A DNA stretch of 43,469 nt from Anaerofustis stercorihominis (lineage in GTDB: Bacteria > Bacillota > Clostridia > Eubacteriales > Anaerofustaceae), in assembly GCF_005844425.1 (NCBI RefSeq), contig NZ_SPHL01000015.1, forward strand, positions 1 to 43,469, in the 5' to 3' direction. Positions 33,867 through 41,467 of the stretch are shown here, in pieces. Position numbers and translations under genes: made by a program. Each line of letters starts with the position of its first letter. Position 1 is the stretch's first letter. The notes below the pieces were generated by a model, which ran no database searches, was not told the origin of the DNA, and saw only the letters and a list, made by a program, of their open reading frames with translations.

Positions 33867-35198
33867 ATGGAAGAGAAAATATTAGAATTACTTAAACAAA
33901 GAAATTTTTTTGAGTTAAAAAAATTATTGGAAACATTGAATCCAGCCGATATAGCTTCTCTTTTTGATGAAATATCCACAGAAGATGTATTGCTTGTTTT
34001 TAGATTATTACCAAAAGAAACAGCTGCGGATACTTTTGTTGAATTGGATAATGATAATCAAGAATATCTTATAAAAGCATTTAGTGACGAAGAACTTAAA
34101 GAAGTATTAGACTTATTATTTGTGGACGATACTGCGGATTTGGTTGAAGAAATGCCTGCAAACGTAGCAAAGAGAGTACTTAAACATACAGATATTGCTA
34201 CAAGAAAAATGATTAATGAGATACTTAAATATCCTGAAGATAGTGCCGGAAGCATTATGACAACTGAGTTTGTGTCTTTAAAAAAAGATATGACTGTTTT
34301 AGATGCTTTAAATAAAATAAAAGCAACAGGGGTAGATAAGGAAACGATATATACCTGTTATGTAACAGATAATACAAAAAAACTAATTGGTTTGGTTTCC
34401 ACAAAAGATATTTTATTATCCGATATGGATAAATATATTGAAGATATAATGGAAACGAACATAATCTATACTCATACTCTTGCAGACCAAGAAGATGTAG
34501 TTAAAATGTTTGATAAGTATGACTTACTTGCAATTCCTGTTGTTGATAAAGAAGACAGGCTTATCGGTATTATCACGGTTGATGATGCTATCGACGTAAT
34601 CAGAGAAGAAAATACCGAAGACTTTGAAAAAATGGCAGCTATGATGCCAAGTGAAGAAAGTTATTTTAAGACTTCTGCATTTAAACATGCAAAAAACAGG
34701 ATAATGTGGCTTTTATTTTTGATGTTATCAGCAACAATGACTCAAGCTGTTATAACTCACTATGAGGCTGCTTTTGCAACTGTTCCTTTACTTGTAGCTT
34801 TTATTCCAATGATTACAGGAACAGGAGGAAACTGCGGTTCTCAAAGTTCTACAATGATAATCCGTGGGCTTGCTTTGGATGAAATAGAACCTAAAGATAT
34901 ATTTAAAGCTATGTTAAAAGAAGGAGAAATAGGTCTTTTGGTAGGTGTTGCTCTTGCTGTAGTAAACGGAATAAGAATAATGATTTTTTATCATGATTCC
35001 GTATTGGCTTTAGTGCTTGGAATAACACTTGTTGCAACCATTATTATGGCAAAATTAATGGGGTGTGTTCTTCCTATATGTGCAAAGAAATTAAAACTTG
35101 ACCCTGCTATTATGGCTTCACCATTAATTACGACTCTTGTTGACACTTGTTCTATTTTAATTTATTTTAACGTTGCACTTCAAATTATGAATTTATAA
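33867..35198 (+). CDS. mgtE: magnesium transporter MgtE (second copy)
   Basis: 443 residues, with the same N-domain, CBS pair and membrane domain (PMITGTGGNCGSQSSTMIIRG) as the preceding gene. The two proteins are clearly a tandem duplication. A 47-nt stretch is identical between them (32884-32930 and 34227-34273), in a region coding for the end of the N-domain. This copy has a normal AAAGGAG site 6 nt before ATG. Both would be co-transcribed from the consensus promoter; whether they form mixed dimers is unknown. Confidence 0.94.
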   Translation: MEEKILELLKQRNFFELKKLLETLNPADIASLFDEISTEDVLLVFRLLPKETAADTFVELDNDNQEYLIKAFSDEELKEVLDLLFVDDTADLVEEMPANVAKRVLKHTDIATRKMINEILKYPEDSAGSIMTTEFVSLKKDMTVLDALNKIKATGVDKETIYTCYVTDNTKKLIGLVSTKDILLSDMDKYIEDIMETNIIYTHTLADQEDVVKMFDKYDLLAIPVVDKEDRLIGIITVDDAIDVIREENTEDFEKMAAMMPSEESYFKTSAFKHAKNRIMWLLFLMLSATMTQAVITHYEAAFATVPLLVAFIPMITGTGGNCGSQSSTMIIRGLALDEIEPKDIFKAMLKEGEIGLLVGVALAVVNGIRIMIFYHDSVLALVLGITLVATIIMAKLMGCVLPICAKKLKLDPAIMASPLITTLVDTCSILIYFNVALQIMNL

Positions 35199-35226
35199 AA
35201 TAACCGGATAATCCGGTTATTTTTTT
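35199..35226. terminator. bidirectional terminator after the mgtE pair
   Basis: AATAACCGGA (35199-35208), loop TAA, TCCGGTTATT (35212-35221), T run to 35226. It overlaps the stop of the convergent hypothetical gene. Confidence 0.9.
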
Positions 35227-35603
35227 AATGCTTTTTTATACATATATTTTAATTCTTTTGTGATATTATCTTTTTTCCCATAATATTTTTCTCTTTCTTT
35301 TAAAGCTATATAAATGCTTAAGCTTTCGTAATATTTTTCGTTGATCTTTAACACTTGGTGCATAGATGTTATTTTTTCATTAAAATGACAATGATGGTTT
35401 TTTCTTTGTAAATCATAATAATTTCTTATATGGTTTGTAATGTTATATTTAAAGTGTTTAAAAATGTTTGTATTATATTTGTCTAGATTTTTTTTATTTG
35501 TTATTTCCCTTATTCCATTGTTTAGATAATTAAAAAAAAATTCTTTTTCTATTGATTTATTACAAAGAAGTTGTGCGTTTATCTTTATTTCTTTTATGTT
35601 CAT
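35217..35603 (-). CDS. hypothetical protein, 128 residues
   Basis: I do not recognise this protein. It is highly basic and rich in Asn, Lys and Tyr. It has no signal peptide or membrane segment, contains a His-rich patch (RKNHHCHFNEKITSMHQ) and is probably largely helical. The start is well supported by AAAGGAG 6 nt before ATG, with a TGGTATATT extended -10-like sequence upstream. It stands alone, convergent with the mgtE pair, and shares their terminator. Confidence 0.65.
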   Translation of the reverse strand: MNIKEIKINAQLLCNKSIEKEFFFNYLNNGIREITNKKNLDKYNTNIFKHFKYNITNHIRNYYDLQRKNHHCHFNEKITSMHQVLKINEKYYESLSIYIALKEREKYYGKKDNITKELKYMYKKALKK

Positions 35604-35766
35604 TTTCTGTCTCCTTTAAGATAAATATACCATGTTTTAAAGAAGAAAAATTAACGACTAATTGTAAGTTTTTTATTATTAAATTAAGATTAAATTAAAG
35701 TATATTTGTTAAAAATAAAAAAATAATGTGATAAAATATAAAATAAAACTTTTATGGAGTGTAGAC

Positions 35767-37047
35767 ATGAAATTTGATATAAATAAAGAATATGCTCTTG
35801 CTTTAAGCGGAGGTGGAGTAAGGGGTGCATACCAAATAGGAGTATGGCGTGCTTTAATTGAAGAAGGAATAAAAATAAAAGCCGTTTGCGGAACCAGTAT
35901 TGGTGCTATAAACGGAGCATTGATTGCACAAGATGATTTTGATATGGCTTTGAAACTTTGGAGTGAACTTACTCCTGATATTGTTTATAACAAAGAAAGT
36001 AATGTAATAGACAGAATCAGGGATATTTCAAAGCTTGAAACTCTTTTAAAAGATAATCTTGATGAAGAGAAAATTAGAAACAGTGATATTGATTTTGGAC
36101 TTGTAACTTTTAATTTAACAACAAAAGAACCGGTTATAATTTTTAAAGATGAAATACCAGAAGGTAAAATGGCGGATTATATTTTGGCAAGTGCAAATTA
36201 TCCTGTTTTTTATCGTAAAGAAATTGATGAAGAAATTTACGTTGACGGAGGAATATATGATAATCTTCCTAGAAAACCTCTTGCGGATAAAGGATATAAA
36301 GATATTATAGAAGTTGATATTAATCCTCCTTTAAGTGATATAACAAAGAAAAATGTATGTGATGATGTAAATATTTATAATATTACCAGTAAGCATAGTC
36401 TTCACGGACAATTTATATTTAACCAAAAACAATTAAATGATAATTTAAGTAAAGGCTATCTTGATGTAAAACTATATAACGATGAGTTTTTATCTTCACA
36501 TTTTTATGTTAAAAAACCAACAAATAATTATGACATATCTTTGAAACCAAAGGATATAGCAAGGCTTATTTTAGATGATAGATTTATCGGTATATTTTTA
36601 AATAATAAAATAGTTAGAAACTGCATAATATACATTAATGATTATTATAAGTCAAAGAATGGTTATGACGATGGAGATTTATCCATTAGAGATGAAAGGT
36701 TCTTTATGGCTGCAATGGAAATAACAGCAGAGGTTTTAGATGTTGAACCAATAATGCTTTATTCATATGAAGAGTTTAGAGTCTGTGTTGTAAGAGAAAT
36801 ATATAAATTGATTTCTAAAGAAGAAGTAATAACTGATTTAATTAAAAATGGACCTTTTAATTCTAAAAATGATTTAAAAGATTATTTTGATAAGAAAACT
36901 ATCTTGGCATTACTTATCTTTTTAAGCTATAAAAATCAAACTTTGGAAAAAATCATATATAAAATTTCACCTAAAATATTGATATCATTTATTACATCTT
37001 TTATTGTTATGAACAGACTAAATTTTGATTTAGTTATAGAAGATTAG
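35767..37047 (+). CDS. patatin-like phospholipase
   Basis: 426 residues. The N-terminal patatin domain has the oxyanion motif GGGVRG (15-20), the nucleophile elbow GTSIG (S44) and the catalytic aspartate in VDGG (D160), so the Ser-Asp dyad is complete. A helical C-terminal part of about 200 residues has no recognised domain. The frame is open from a GTG at 35728, but ATG 35767 has GGAG with 7-nt spacing, and the upstream part overlaps a probable promoter. No signal peptide is present, so it is likely cytoplasmic or peripheral. The substrate lipid is unknown. Confidence 0.9.
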   Translation: MKFDINKEYALALSGGGVRGAYQIGVWRALIEEGIKIKAVCGTSIGAINGALIAQDDFDMALKLWSELTPDIVYNKESNVIDRIRDISKLETLLKDNLDEEKIRNSDIDFGLVTFNLTTKEPVIIFKDEIPEGKMADYILASANYPVFYRKEIDEEIYVDGGIYDNLPRKPLADKGYKDIIEVDINPPLSDITKKNVCDDVNIYNITSKHSLHGQFIFNQKQLNDNLSKGYLDVKLYNDEFLSSHFYVKKPTNNYDISLKPKDIARLILDDRFIGIFLNNKIVRNCIIYINDYYKSKNGYDDGDLSIRDERFFMAAMEITAEVLDVEPIMLYSYEEFRVCVVREIYKLISKEEVITDLIKNGPFNSKNDLKDYFDKKTILALLIFLSYKNQTLEKIIYKISPKILISFITSFIVMNRLNFDLVIED

Positions 37048-37051
37048 TCAA

Positions 37052-37144
37052 TTATCAACAAATAAACACTGCATAATTAAGGGAAAAACGTGAATTTTAC
37101 TAAAAGTTATCCACATACAAACAAGTTATCCACAGTTTTCCACA
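37052..37144 (+). promoter_or_regulatory. cluster of DnaA boxes
   Basis: Two perfect DnaA boxes TTATCCACA (37107-37115 and 37126-37134) are flanked by near matches TTATCAACA (37052-37060) and TTTTCCACA (37136-37144), all in the same orientation. AT-rich sequence follows to the glnS promoter region. The rest of the 282-bp gap shows no gene. Confidence 0.7.
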
Positions 37145-37329
37145 ATAAAACATATAATTTTAAAAGAAAATGTTTTAATAAGAATTTTATTACATTTTAA
37201 AAATTATGTGAAATATTTGTGTAATATGACTATATATTTGTCATTTTGTTTAAAGAAATAAAAAAAACTTCAAATTTTTGTTAAATTGTATTATAATTAT
37301 TAAGATATTTTGTTTAAGGAGTAAGTAAC

Positions 37330-38988
37330 GTGGGGGATGTAAAAACAAATTTTATAACCAATGAAATAGATAAAGATATAGAAAACGGAGTTTATGCAAA
37401 AGACGAAATTTATACACGTTTTCCGCCTGAGCCTAACGGATTTTTGCATATTGGTCATGCAAAAGCAATATGTATAAATTTCCTAACAGCAAAGAAATAC
37501 AACGGTAAGACAAATCTTCGTTTTGATGATACAAATCCTGCAAAGGAAGATACTTTATATGTTAATGCAATAAAGGAAGATATAAGCTGGCTTGGTTTTG
37601 AGTGGGCAAAAGAACTTCATGCATCTAATTATTTTGATAAGATGTATGATTACGCCGTTGAACTTATTAAAAAAGGGCTTGCTTATGTTGATGATCAAAG
37701 TTATGAAGAAATGAAAAAGAACAGGGGAAATTTAAATACTCCCGGAGTTGATTCACCATATAGAAACAGAAGTATAGACGAAAACTTAAAGCTTTTTGAG
37801 GAAATGAAAGAAGGAAAATATGAAACAGGTTCAAAAGTTTTAAGAGCAAAAATAGATATGGCAAGTCCAAATATGAACATGAGGGATCCTGCTTTATATA
37901 GAGTTGTTCATGAAGAGCATCATAATACTAAAGGTAAGTGGTGCGTTTATCCTATGTATGACTTTGCCCATCCTATTGAAGATGCAATTGAAGGAATAAC
38001 ACATTCTTTATGTTCTCTTGAATTTGAAGACCATAGACCGCTATATGACTGGGTACTTGATAATCTTGATGATTACAAAGAAAAAAGACCAAGACAGATT
38101 GAATTTGCAAGACTTAATTTAACAAATCAAGTTATGAGTAAAAGATATCTTAGACAGCTTGTTGATGAAGGATATGTTGATGGATGGGATGATCCAAGAA
38201 TGCCTACGATTTCAGGTTTTAGAAGAAGAGGGGTAACACCTGAAGCTATAGTTAATTTCTGTGAGGAAATTGGTGTCAGCAAGTCTAACTCAACTGTAGA
38301 CAGCGGAATGTTAGAACATTTTATAAGAGATGATTTAAAACTTAAAGCTGACAGAGTAAATGCTGTTTTAAATCCTTTAAAACTTACAATTACAAATTAT
38401 CCTGAAGGCGAAATTGAAATGCTTGAAATGGAAAATAATCAAGATATAGAAAATGGAGAAAAAAGAGAAGTTCCTTTTGGCAGAGAGCTTTATATTGAAA
38501 GAGAAGACTTTATGGAAAATCCTCCTAAAAAATATTTTAGATTATTCCCAGGTAATGAAGTAAGACTTAGAGGAGCATATTTTGTAAAATGCAATGAAGT
38601 TGTTAAAGACGAAAATGGAGAAGTTGTTGAAATAAAATGTACTTATGACCCTGAAACAAAATCAGGAAGTGGATTTACAGGAAGGAAAGTAAAAGGTACG
38701 ATTCACTGGGTAGAAAGAAGCACAGCGATTAAAGCAAAAGCAAGGTTACTTGAACCTTTATTCAATACAGAAGTTTCAAGTGATAATTTCCTCGATATGG
38801 TAAATAAAGATTCGCTAAACGAAAAAGAAATTTATGTTGAACCATTCCTTAAAAATGCAAAAGCAGGGGATAGATTCCAATTCGTGAGAAATGGATATTT
38901 TAGTGTAGATCCTAAATTATCTAAAGATGAATTAGTGTTTAACAGAATAGTATCTCTAAAATCAAGCTGGAGACCACCTAAAAAATAA
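37330..38988 (+). CDS. glnS: glutaminyl-tRNA synthetase
   Basis: 552 residues, the usual GlnRS length. The class I signature is [15 protein letters not shown] (HIGH at 40-43); the KMSKS counterpart is VMSKR. The GlnRS-specific FDDTNPAKE and the C-terminal anticodon-binding beta-barrels are present. It charges tRNA-Gln directly. Translation starts at GTG after AAGGAG. Most Firmicutes make Gln-tRNA by the GatCAB amidation route, so a GlnRS is a notable, probably ancient horizontally acquired gene. Confidence 0.95.
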   Translation: MGDVKTNFITNEIDKDIENGVYAKDEIYTRFPPEPNGFLHIGHAKAICINFLTAKKYNGKTNLRFDDTNPAKEDTLYVNAIKEDISWLGFEWAKELHASNYFDKMYDYAVELIKKGLAYVDDQSYEEMKKNRGNLNTPGVDSPYRNRSIDENLKLFEEMKEGKYETGSKVLRAKIDMASPNMNMRDPALYRVVHEEHHNTKGKWCVYPMYDFAHPIEDAIEGITHSLCSLEFEDHRPLYDWVLDNLDDYKEKRPRQIEFARLNLTNQVMSKRYLRQLVDEGYVDGWDDPRMPTISGFRRRGVTPEAIVNFCEEIGVSKSNSTVDSGMLEHFIRDDLKLKADRVNAVLNPLKLTITNYPEGEIEMLEMENNQDIENGEKREVPFGRELYIEREDFMENPPKKYFRLFPGNEVRLRGAYFVKCNEVVKDENGEVVEIKCTYDPETKSGSGFTGRKVKGTIHWVERSTAIKAKARLLEPLFNTEVSSDNFLDMVNKDSLNEKEIYVEPFLKNAKAGDRFQFVRNGYFSVDPKLSKDELVFNRIVSLKSSWRPPKK

Positions 38989-39012
38989 AAAGAGCCTTTA
39001 GGCTCTTTTTTT
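38987..39012. terminator. intrinsic terminator between glnS and the sigma-like gene
   Basis: AAAAAGAGCC (38987-38996), loop TTTA, GGCTCTTTTT (39001-39010). It is A/T-flanked on both sides, so it can serve both convergent genes. Confidence 0.9.
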
Positions 39013-39307
39013 ATGCTGCACCGCTTCCGAAAAGTACCTGCTCCATTTTTCTTATTGCTGCGGTTTTTATTCTTGAAGTATATTCTCTTGTAAGTTGTAT
39101 TTCTCTTGATATTTGAAGCATATTTTTATTATTTATAAAAAACTCGGTTATAATTTTTCTTTCAAGATTTGTTAAGCAGTCCATTGCTTTATTAATTTTT
39201 TCTACTTTGTCTTCAATTTCTTTTTCTTCTCTAAGTTCTAAAATTTTATTATAGATAATATATTCTTTTAAAAGATGTTCTGTCTTTTTATAATTTTTGC
39301 TCTTCAT
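39011..39307 (-). CDS. sigma-70 region 4-like (ArpU-type) small DNA-binding protein
   Basis: 98 residues. The C-terminal half reads LTNLERKIITEFFINNKNMLQISREI with TREYTSRIKTAAIRKM after it, which matches the helix-turn-helix of sigma region 4. The N-terminal half is charged and helical, with no core-binding region 2. Short proteins of this form occur in phages and mobile elements as late-gene activators. GGAG precedes the start. It is divergent from the S24 repressor, across three shared operators, like a phage control region, although no other phage gene is visible. Confidence 0.65.
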   Translation of the reverse strand: MKSKNYKKTEHLLKEYIIYNKILELREEKEIEDKVEKINKAMDCLTNLERKIITEFFINNKNMLQISREIQLTREYTSRIKTAAIRKMEQVLFGSGAA

Positions 39308-39360
39308 TTTTTTACTCCTTAATTTTCAATTCTTCTTTATTTTCAGTTTTTTCTTTGTTT

Positions 39361-39472
39361 AATATGAATTATATTCATATTTTAATATGTATAACAATGA
39401 ATGTCAATATTTTTATGAATAATATTCAATATTAATCAAAAATATCTTTACAATATGAATGAAATTCAATAT
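39361..39472. promoter_or_regulatory. three matching operators between the sigma-like gene and the S24 repressor
   Basis: The dyad ATGAAT-N3-ATTCA occurs three times. Centres are at 39371 (perfect 9-bp arms AATATGAAT/ATTCATATT), 39422 (TATGAAT/ATTCAATAT) and 39462 (AATATGAAT/ATTCAATAT), spaced 51 and 40 bp. A half site, CAATGAATG, lies between the first two. Confidence 0.75.
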
Positions 39473-39529
39473 AATATAAATATATTTTAAATATTAATAA
39501 CAAAAATGACAATAAACGGAGAAATAAAA

Positions 39530-40123
39530 ATGTTTGGTGAAAAACTTAGAGCGTTAAGGAAAAAAAATAATATGACTCAGGTTGATTTGGCAAAGGCACT
39601 TGACCTTGATAAATCTTCCATTGCAAAGTATGAGAGTGCGGGGATAATACCTTCAGTTGACACTTTACAAAAAATTGCTTCTTTGTTTAAAGTTTCCATA
39701 GATTATCTATTAAATGCACAGCTATATGATATAAACAATATAGTGAATGTTGAGATAATAGGAACTGTTGTTGCAGGAAGAGACGGTATAGCAACTTATG
39801 AATTTCTTGGTGTTTCTCAGGCTATAAACATAAATGACAAAGAAGAATATAAATATCTTAAGGTAAGAGGGGAGAGTATGTCTCCTCAAATTATGGAAGG
39901 AGATTTGGCTCTTGTAAGGCTTCAATCTGATGTGGACAGTGGAGACCTTGCTGTTGTAATAATCGACGGTGAAGAAGGCGTAATAAAAAAAGTGCAAAAG
40001 ACGGAAAACTCTATTTCTCTTATTTCTTTTAATCCAATGTATGAAACAAGAGTCTTTGTAGGAAAAGATATGGAAAAAATTATGATATTTGGTAAAGTCG
40101 TTAAAGTTGAAAGATGTTATTAA
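39530..40123 (+). CDS. XRE-family repressor with S24 (LexA-like) autoprotease domain
   Basis: 197 residues. The N-terminal HTH (residues about 4-60) reads LRKKNNMTQVDLAKAL with LDKSSIAKYES as recognition region. The C-terminal S24 domain has the Ala-Gly cleavage site (A82-G83 in VVAGRDG), catalytic S117 (VRGESMSPQIMEGD) and lysine K153/K154. Such repressors cleave themselves when RecA is activated by DNA damage. ATG 39530 (GGAG, 8-nt spacing) is preferred over an upstream in-frame ATG at 39506. Three upstream operators suggest autoregulation and control of the divergent gene. Confidence 0.9.
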   Translation: MFGEKLRALRKKNNMTQVDLAKALDLDKSSIAKYESAGIIPSVDTLQKIASLFKVSIDYLLNAQLYDINNIVNVEIIGTVVAGRDGIATYEFLGVSQAININDKEEYKYLKVRGESMSPQIMEGDLALVRLQSDVDSGDLAVVIIDGEEGVIKKVQKTENSISLISFNPMYETRVFVGKDMEKIMIFGKVVKVERCY

Positions 40124-40228
40124 CATGTGGTTAATAAAAATTTGATTTGGTTAAATTTCATTCAATAGTATTTCTTTAATATTTTATGTAAAATATTATT
40201 AAGAAAATGTTTTAGAGGTATTAATTAA

Positions 40229-41278
40229 ATGAAAATAGGAAATATTATCAAAGAAAAAAGAATTGAAAAAGGACTTACTCAGGAAAAAGTTGCAAAGTAT
40301 TTAAATGTTAGTGCTCCTGCCGTAAACAAATGGGAGAAAGGATACACTTACCCTGATATAACCCTTATACCACCTCTTGCCAGACTTTTAGGTACAGATG
40401 CAAATACTCTGCTTTCTTTTAAGGACGATTTAAGTAAAAATGAAATAGCTTTTATCTTAAATGACATAACATCAAAAATGGAGAATGAGTCTTTTGTTGA
40501 TGCTTATAATACTGCAATGGAAAGAATAAAAGAATATCCAAACAGTGAGGAATTGATATTTTATTCTGCGTTGGTTTTATCAGGTGGTATAGAGCTTTAT
40601 TATACTTCAAATAAGGATTATTATAAAGAAGAGCTTGATAATCTTTTTAAAAGGGTAATAGATGGGGATAATGACGAAATAAGAGAACAAGCATTAAAAA
40701 TAGTTTGCTCAAAATATATACAAAATAATGAGTTTAATAAAGCTGAAGAAATTATTTTGAAGTTAGATGATAAAAGTTTTGATAATAAAATGTTAAAAAA
40801 TTCTTTTTATCTTAAAAAAGGAGAGTTTGATAAATCTTTAAAACTGCTTCAAGAAGAACTGTTTATAAAAATTACCGAAATACAAAATTTATTACTTTAT
40901 ATGATAAATAATATGCTTGAAACAAATAATGTTGAAGATAGTGAATATATAGCTGGGAAGATGGAAGAAGTTGCAGATGTTTTTAGTATGTGGGAATATA
41001 ATAAATACATAGGCAAATGGCAGATTTTTGTGCATGAACAAAATGTAGATAAAACTATTGAGTTTATGGAAAAGCTTATATCCGCTATGAAATTTGAATT
41101 AAAACATGACAGTATTTTATTTTCAAAAATTAACTATAAAAATAATATGGATATATCCAAACAATTATTAAGAGGTCTTATTCAAGAAGTTAAAACCTCT
41201 GAAGAATTAAGTTATCTAAATAAAAGCGAAAAGTTTTGGAATTTTATAGAAAAGTATTATAATGATATAAAGAAATAA
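40229..41278 (+). CDS. XRE-family HTH regulator with TPR-like C-terminus
   Basis: 349 residues. The N-terminal HTH (about 5-60: KEKRIEKGLTQEKVAKYLNV, then APAVNKWEKG) is followed by about 280 residues of helical repeats resembling tetratricopeptide hairpins. This architecture is seen in Firmicute regulators (including peptide-sensing ones), but there is no peptide gene beside it. It is probably co-transcribed with the Cys-rich mini-protein 15 bp downstream. The gap after the S24 gene contains no clear terminator. Confidence 0.8.
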   Translation: MKIGNIIKEKRIEKGLTQEKVAKYLNVSAPAVNKWEKGYTYPDITLIPPLARLLGTDANTLLSFKDDLSKNEIAFILNDITSKMENESFVDAYNTAMERIKEYPNSEELIFYSALVLSGGIELYYTSNKDYYKEELDNLFKRVIDGDNDEIREQALKIVCSKYIQNNEFNKAEEIILKLDDKSFDNKMLKNSFYLKKGEFDKSLKLLQEELFIKITEIQNLLLYMINNMLETNNVEDSEYIAGKMEEVADVFSMWEYNKYIGKWQIFVHEQNVDKTIEFMEKLISAMKFELKHDSILFSKINYKNNMDISKQLLRGLIQEVKTSEELSYLNKSEKFWNFIEKYYNDIKK

Positions 41279-41293
41279 AAGGAGATAAATATC

Positions 41294-41440
41294 ATGAAAG
41301 ACGAAAGACCTTGCAGTAACCAATATAAGGACGAATGCCCTTGTACATACCCTTGTGATAACCACGGAAGATGTTGCGATTGTGTTGCTCATCACAGAGA
41401 ATGCGGAGGAATTGTAGCTTGTTTGAAACAAAATAAATAA
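41294..41440 (+). CDS. 48-residue Cys-rich protein, DUF6485-like
   Basis: A small protein (MKDERPCSNQYKDECPC start) with eight cysteines and two adjacent histidines, in a pattern C-P-C-T-Y-P-C, G-R-C-C-D-C-V-A-H-H-R. This resembles the DUF6485 family of small putative metal-binding proteins, whose function is unknown. AAAGGAG lies 10 nt before ATG. It follows the HTH-TPR gene by 15 bp and is followed by a strong terminator next to the distal end of the CRISPR array. Confidence 0.78.
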   Translation: MKDERPCSNQYKDECPCTYPCDNHGRCCDCVAHHRECGGIVACLKQNK

Positions 41441-41467
41441 CACACTTTGGGGTGTGTTATTTTTTTA
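41436..41467 (+). terminator. intrinsic terminator next to the CRISPR array
   Basis: AATAACACAC (41436-41445), loop TTTGGG, GTGTGTTATT (41452-41461), T run to 41467. The T run overlaps the degenerate terminal CRISPR repeat. On the minus strand the same stem may help end the array transcript. Confidence 0.88.

Noticed and set aside
37052-37329. Chromosomal replication origin
   Set aside because: DnaA boxes and AT-rich DNA are present, but no origin-associated genes are nearby and no skew change can be judged from this window.
39011-41440. Prophage
   Set aside because: Only regulators are present; no integrase, replication, packaging or structural genes and no att-like repeats were seen.
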